From Belliella pelovolcani (GTDB taxonomy: Bacteria > Bacteroidota > Bacteroidia > Cytophagales > Cyclobacteriaceae), in assembly GCF_900156785.1 (NCBI RefSeq), contig NZ_FTOP01000001.1, positions 124,001 through 188,000 on the forward strand: a stretch of DNA of 64,000 nucleotides, in the 5' to 3' direction. Positions 59,933-64,000 of this stretch are shown here, one piece after another. The notes below the pieces were generated by a model, which was given only the letters and a program-made list of their open reading frames with translations, searched no databases and was not told where the DNA came from. Both the position numbers and the translations under genes were made by a program. Every line of letters begins with the position of its first letter. Positions within the stretch are counted from its first letter, which is position 1.

Positions 59933-62020
59933 TTATCTGATTAGGGTGACGCCTCCGGTTTTGTTAATCGATTGACCATCGGAGGTCTTGTAGGTTATTT
60001 TGTAGACATAGTTGCCAGGAGGCAAAAGTCTACCTTTGAATGTTCCATCCCAGCCATTGACTTCTAGGCCATTTTCGGAATAAAGATGCTCACCCCAGTG
60101 ATTGAAAATATCCATCTGGAAAGCAGTGAGGCCTTTGGTTACTGGCTTCAAAGTATCATTGAGCCCATCACCATTTGGAGAGAATGCATTGGGCATGACT
60201 ACTATTTCGCCATTGGCCAAAACTTGAACTGTATTGATTTCTACTGAAGAGCATCCATAGATATCGTATGCCGTCAGCTTTACTTCATATTCACCAGCTT
60301 TTCTGTAAGTATGCACAGGATCCTTATCCTGACATACTCTACCATCTCCAAAGTCCCACTCCCATGTGATGTATTCTGGAGCGATGTAACTTTCAAACTG
60401 TAATGGATCATTGACAAATACCTCTGGCTCGGAAGTGATTTCTAACTTTCTGTATTCAAAATCTAATCGAGCGTTGCCAGTCACTTCTGGGAAGCTGACA
60501 CGCATTTTGTCTGATGTAGTACAGCCATTGGCATCCGTGATTTCGATGCTGATTTCTGTACTACTATTGAAATTGATCTCTCTGGTGTTTTCTGCACCTG
60601 AACTCCATTTGATGGTATAAGGAGACTGACCCCCTGTGATATTGACCCAAGCCACGCCGATCACTTCACCAGTTGTACAGTTCACATCCAAAGTATTGTC
60701 CAACCTAGCAGTCAATGCTTGTGGTGCAGTGATATTGACAACTTGCTCAGAATTACATCCACCAGCATCACTTACTTTTACTGTGTAGGCACCTGCCTTA
60801 AGCCCCGTTCTTTTCAAGCTATCCTTGACACCATCTGACCATAGCACGGTGAATGGAGCTATACCACCCACGATTTCCACTTCAATAGCTCCATCCTCGC
60901 TGCCATGACAAGTAATCTGCTCCACACCAACCAACTTCAATCCAACTGCCTCTTCCCCTGCCTTCACTTCAAAAACTCCATTGACTGAACAACCTGCGGC
61001 ATCAGTAACTTTAACTGTGTAGCTACCAGCTTTTAGGTTAGCAATCTTTGCTGTCTTTGCACCATTGCTCCATTCGTAATTGAATGGGGCTTGACCTCCA
61101 GTGATACCTAGCTCAATCGCGCCATTATCAACTCCTGCGCAAGTAATGTCTGTGATTTTCACAGCTTCTACTTCCATGGCAGTTGCTGCCTTGATTTCAA
61201 ATGTTTTGCTCAAAGAACATCCCGCAGCATCTTCAATCAATACTTGATAGTTTCCTGCGCTCAGACCAGAAATATCCCTGGTAGTTTTACCATTAGACCA
61301 CTTATAAGTAAATGGAGCTTGACCACCTGAAACTTGCAAGCTAATCGCTCCATTCTGATCATCAGTACAGGATACATCTTGTACATTTTCAGTTACAGTG
61401 ATTGCAGGGCCATTTGATCCAATAGAAAATGCTACGGTTGTGCTACAGTTAAAAATATCATACACCGTGGCTGTATAGTCTCCAGCTGGAAGATTGGTAG
61501 CTTCCATTTTATCTTTCAACCCATGACTCCATTCCACACGATAAGGCTCCCCTCTACCTACTCTTACATTGATTTTTGCAGATCCATTATTGCTACTACC
61601 ACAAGAGGCATTCTTGGTCTCTACCAAATCCACAATCAATGGAAAAGGTGGCTGAACCACGATTTGCTCTGTATGCTGCAAGCCTTTGGCATCAGTGATA
61701 AATACAGTATAAGTACCTGCGAATAAGTTGTATCTATTTTGTTCTGTAGAATTGTTGTTCCATCTAAAAGTATAAGGTGCTGTACCTCCAAAAACATCTA
61801 AAATGATATGCCCCTTTTCTGCGTGAGAACAAAGTGCCAATTTCCCAGACACATTTACCTCTATCTTACCCACCATCTGATTGCCAGTCGTCGCAGCTAC
61901 TTTAGCATTTTGGAGTGAGTTTTCCTTGGTTTGAGCATGGGATACAGCAAGAAGACTTCCCACTCCTAGAAGGAGAAGAAAGAAGAAGAATTTGCCATAT
62001 TTTATTCCGAAAGCTTTCAC
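59933..62020 (-). CDS. SprB-repeat adhesin with PKD and gliding C-terminal domain
   Basis: A 695-residue exported protein (signal ~1-31). Residues ~40-530 hold about seven SprB repeats (for example GGQAPFTYKWSNGKTTRDI, GNYQVLIEDAAGCS), each starting with a paired-glycine turn and ending in a Cys. Then a PKD domain (WEWDFGDGR, HTYRKAGEYEVKLTAYD, ~570-620) and a gliding-motility-associated C-terminal domain (MPNAFSPNGDGLNDTLKP ... LLPPGNYVYKITYKTSDG), a type B T9SS signal. A surface adhesin. Followed by PorP/SprF. Confidence 0.94.
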   Translation of the reverse strand: MKAFGIKYGKFFFFLLLLGVGSLLAVSHAQTKENSLQNAKVAATTGNQMVGKIEVNVSGKLALCSHAEKGHIILDVFGGTAPYTFRWNNNSTEQNRYNLFAGTYTVFITDAKGLQHTEQIVVQPPFPLIVDLVETKNASCGSSNNGSAKINVRVGRGEPYRVEWSHGLKDKMEATNLPAGDYTATVYDIFNCSTTVAFSIGSNGPAITVTENVQDVSCTDDQNGAISLQVSGGQAPFTYKWSNGKTTRDISGLSAGNYQVLIEDAAGCSLSKTFEIKAATAMEVEAVKITDITCAGVDNGAIELGITGGQAPFNYEWSNGAKTAKIANLKAGSYTVKVTDAAGCSVNGVFEVKAGEEAVGLKLVGVEQITCHGSEDGAIEVEIVGGIAPFTVLWSDGVKDSLKRTGLKAGAYTVKVSDAGGCNSEQVVNITAPQALTARLDNTLDVNCTTGEVIGVAWVNITGGQSPYTIKWSSGAENTREINFNSSTEISIEITDANGCTTSDKMRVSFPEVTGNARLDFEYRKLEITSEPEVFVNDPLQFESYIAPEYITWEWDFGDGRVCQDKDPVHTYRKAGEYEVKLTAYDIYGCSSVEINTVQVLANGEIVVMPNAFSPNGDGLNDTLKPVTKGLTAFQMDIFNHWGEHLYSENGLEVNGWDGTFKGRLLPPGNYVYKITYKTSDGQSINKTGGVTLIR

Positions 62021-62416
62021 CGTGGTAGGGATCTAGGTTTTAAACTTTGCTTTGAATTTCACCCTGATATTTTGCTCTTTGAATGCATAATTTTGATTTT
62101 CACTATTTGAAACATTATTTTATGCTTTTTACAAATACCAAAATGAAATTCTTTTATTTCACTCGTTTTGATTAATTAATGGAATAAATTATAGATTTCC
62201 AAAATCAGATACGAGATATTTTCATGATAAAGATCACTTCAAAAAATGCTATTTTTCACCCTAGAATACCATGTTCAAATAAGTAGTGAGGAGTTGCTTT
62301 TTTCCTGTTTTTAAAAGCAAAATCAAGCTTAGAGTAGCTGAAAAAAATAATTTAAAAATTTTTGAATATTTTTTCTCCTACCGCAATAAACTCTGAAAAT
62401 CACTTTCTAGAAGACA
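62021..62416. other. Upstream region of the adhesin operon
   Basis: A/T-rich sequence of ~400 bases between the adhesin start and the lysA terminator. No open frame, RNA gene or repeat visible. A long leader or regulatory region for the adhesin operon is possible. Confidence 0.5.
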
Positions 62417-62444
62417 TAAAAAAACCCGGTAATGGAGACCGGGT
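62417..62444 (-). terminator. Terminator of lysA
   Basis: Minus strand: ACCCGGT / ACCGGGT with a 7-base loop, then a run of seven U. Lies 137 bases after the stop. Confidence 0.82.
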
Positions 62445-62581
62445 CTTTATTAAAATAATTACTACTACTAGGGAATATCTATCTAGGATTTTTGCCCTTA
62501 CCAAATATACGACTAATTAAAATCTGTTCAAAAATTAGCAGGAAATTAAACGATTAATAATCTGATGCTAAATAGCTTAGA

Positions 62582-63814
62582 TCAAATCCCAATATCAACC
62601 TGATGCTTCAGAATATCTTCAAAAGTCTCCCTTGCACGAATTAGGTAATCTTTACCATCTAAGATCAATACCTCTGCAGGTCTCAGTCTGGAATTGTAAT
62701 TTGATGCCATGCTGAAACCATAAGCTCCTGCATTTTTGATGGCCAGAATATCCCCTTCCGATACTGTATGCAGCTTTCTGTCTGCTGCAATGGTGTCTGT
62801 TTCGCAGATATAGCCCACTACAGTATAAATATGCTCCTCACCAGAAGTATTAGACACATTGACTACACCATGGTATGCATCATACATCATAGGCCTGATC
62901 AGGTGATTCAAGCCCGAATCTACTCCCACAAATGTACTTACTGGAGTAGATTTAATCACATTGGACCTGACAAGTAGGTATCCAGCTTCACTGACAATGA
63001 ATTTGCCTGGCTCAAACCAAATCTCCAATTTCCTTCCATACCCTTGGCAGAAAGTCTGAAATGCTGCGGAAACCTTCTCTCCCACCTGCATGATATCTGT
63101 GGTGATATCCCCTTCTTTATAGCCAACCTTGAATCCCCCTCCAAAATCCAAAAACTTCAAATCAGGAAACTGCCTTGCCGCGTCAAAAAGAATCTCTGCA
63201 CCTTTCAAGAACACCTCTGCTTCCAAAATATCGGAACCAGTATGTACATGCAAGCCAGTGACCTGCAATTGGTACTCCTCCACTACTTTCAGTATATTTT
63301 TCAATTGTAGAATAGAGATACCAAACTTGCTATCAATATGGCCAACTGAGATTTTGGCATTTCCTCCTGCCATGATATGTGGATTCAGACGGATACATAC
63401 AGGAACAGTATTTCCATAATGCTTGCCGAAATGTTCCAACATGGGTACATTATCTATATTGATCATCACACCCAAGTCGACCGCTTCTTGGATCTCGGAA
63501 AAAGCAACACAATTAGGCGTGTACATGATATCCTGAGCCTCAAAACCTGCATGCATTCCTAACATGACCTCTTCAATGGACACCGCATCGATACCAGTAC
63601 CAGATGCCTTGAGTAGTTTCAAAATATTTATATTGGAAAGTGCCTTAGTGGCATATTTGATTTTGAGATCTACACTAGCAAATGCCTCTTGAAGTAACTT
63701 AACTTGAGATTTGATTTTGGCGCCATCATACACATAAACTGGGGTGCCATATTTTGCTGCTATCTCTGTAAGGGCTAGACCTTGTATTTGGTAGGTTTGA
63801 TTGATTAACTCCAT
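62582..63814 (-). CDS. lysA: Diaminopimelate decarboxylase
   Basis: A 410-residue PLP enzyme (fold type III). Lys57 in IKYATKALS is the PLP lysine, LHVHTGSDI and LDFGGGF bind phosphate. Makes lysine from meso-diaminopimelate. The family's C-terminal residues (ICETDTIAADR) are present. A perfect TAnnTTTG element lies 18 bases upstream, so the leader is short. Confidence 0.94.
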   Translation of the reverse strand: MELINQTYQIQGLALTEIAAKYGTPVYVYDGAKIKSQVKLLQEAFASVDLKIKYATKALSNINILKLLKASGTGIDAVSIEEVMLGMHAGFEAQDIMYTPNCVAFSEIQEAVDLGVMINIDNVPMLEHFGKHYGNTVPVCIRLNPHIMAGGNAKISVGHIDSKFGISILQLKNILKVVEEYQLQVTGLHVHTGSDILEAEVFLKGAEILFDAARQFPDLKFLDFGGGFKVGYKEGDITTDIMQVGEKVSAAFQTFCQGYGRKLEIWFEPGKFIVSEAGYLLVRSNVIKSTPVSTFVGVDSGLNHLIRPMMYDAYHGVVNVSNTSGEEHIYTVVGYICETDTIAADRKLHTVSEGDILAIKNAGAYGFSMASNYNSRLRPAEVLILDGKDYLIRARETFEDILKHQVDIGI

Positions 63815-63831
63815 GATTTTGAATTGAGTCG

Positions 63832-63839
63832 CAAAGATA
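63832..63839 (-). promoter_or_regulatory. -7 element of lysA
   Basis: TATCTTTG on the minus strand, 17 bases before the ATG at 63814. Matches TAnnTTTG. Confidence 0.6.
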
Positions 63840-63854
63840 AGGATTGATGGACAA

Positions 63855-63880
63855 TAAAAAAGGAAGACCTAGGCCTTCCT
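63855..63880 (-). terminator. Terminator for a gene to the right of the window
   Basis: Minus strand: GGAAGGCC / GGTCTTCC (one mismatch), then TTTTTT. A minus-strand gene would end near 63890 or further right, outside the window. 63881-64000 shows no coding frame. Confidence 0.55.
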
Positions 63881-64000
63881 TTTCGGTATTATACTAGCTA
63901 TTCGCTATTTTAAGAAACAATTAAACAACGGTCTAAAAGTACGAAAGGTTTGATAATTTAAAAGTCAAACATGCTTCCTTTTGCTGTTAAATAATGTTAA

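Overview
The window looks like a chromosome segment of a marine or freshwater Bacteroidota, most likely order Cytophagales (Cyclobacteriaceae / Algoriphagus-like). The evidence is type IX secretion (T9SS) C-terminal sorting domains, a PorP/SprF protein next to a SprB-repeat protein with a gliding-motility C-terminal domain, TAnnTTTG promoter elements, many small lipoproteins, a TPR histidine kinase with a LytTR regulator, and moderate-to-low GC. No plasmid, phage or complete insertion sequence is visible.

Layout. 1-4.1 kb is an accessory-looking stretch: a lipoprotein cut by the window edge, three small XRE-type regulators, a repeat-rich non-coding kilobase and a Bacteroidota-specific unknown protein. 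4.4-4.75 kb holds an initiator tRNA-Met, a decayed second tRNA and their promoter. 4.9-8.5 kb is a signalling group (LytTR regulator, TonB-like protein, TPR histidine kinase). 9-16 kb has a SulP transporter, a methyltransferase, a phosphoglucomutase-like protein without its catalytic domain, a membrane-protein remnant, a CLC antiporter behind a fluoride riboswitch, and a TIGR01777 reductase. 16.1-22.3 kb has three tiny PLDc_N-type membrane proteins, an M14 carboxypeptidase and a TonB-dependent-receptor-like barrel.

22.6-29.8 kb is the most unusual part. A nearly identical ~207-bp upstream module occurs three times. Each copy is followed by a different small lipoprotein and then by a secreted protein with an almost identical T9SS tail: a subtilisin-like protease, a metzincin metalloprotease, and one collapsed copy. 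The tails and spacers look homogenised while the bodies differ. The lipoproteins have folds (BsuPI-like, lipocalin-like) known among protease inhibitors, so these may be swappable protease-plus-partner cassettes. That functional reading is inference.

29.9-64 kb is mostly housekeeping: superoxide dismutase, tadA, divergent PiT-like and Na/Pi transporters, deoC, a saccharopine/alanine-dehydrogenase-like enzyme, three FKBP lipoproteins behind an NrnA-like phosphoesterase, ndk, a MoxR-type AAA+/VWA pair, a Kazal-domain protein, a TRIC channel, two paralogous outer-membrane proteins, an alpha-glucan operon (debranching enzyme, GT4, GH57, exported RidA), tRNA-His, dihydroorotase, a DEAD-box helicase, SlyD, uvrA, an FeS photolyase, PorP/SprF with its adhesin partner, and lysA. 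Several genes shorter than 60 codons were found by direct reading: a PLDc_N protein at 16158-16334, a 46-residue protein at 50224-50364 and a 58-residue VTT-like protein at 54102-54278.
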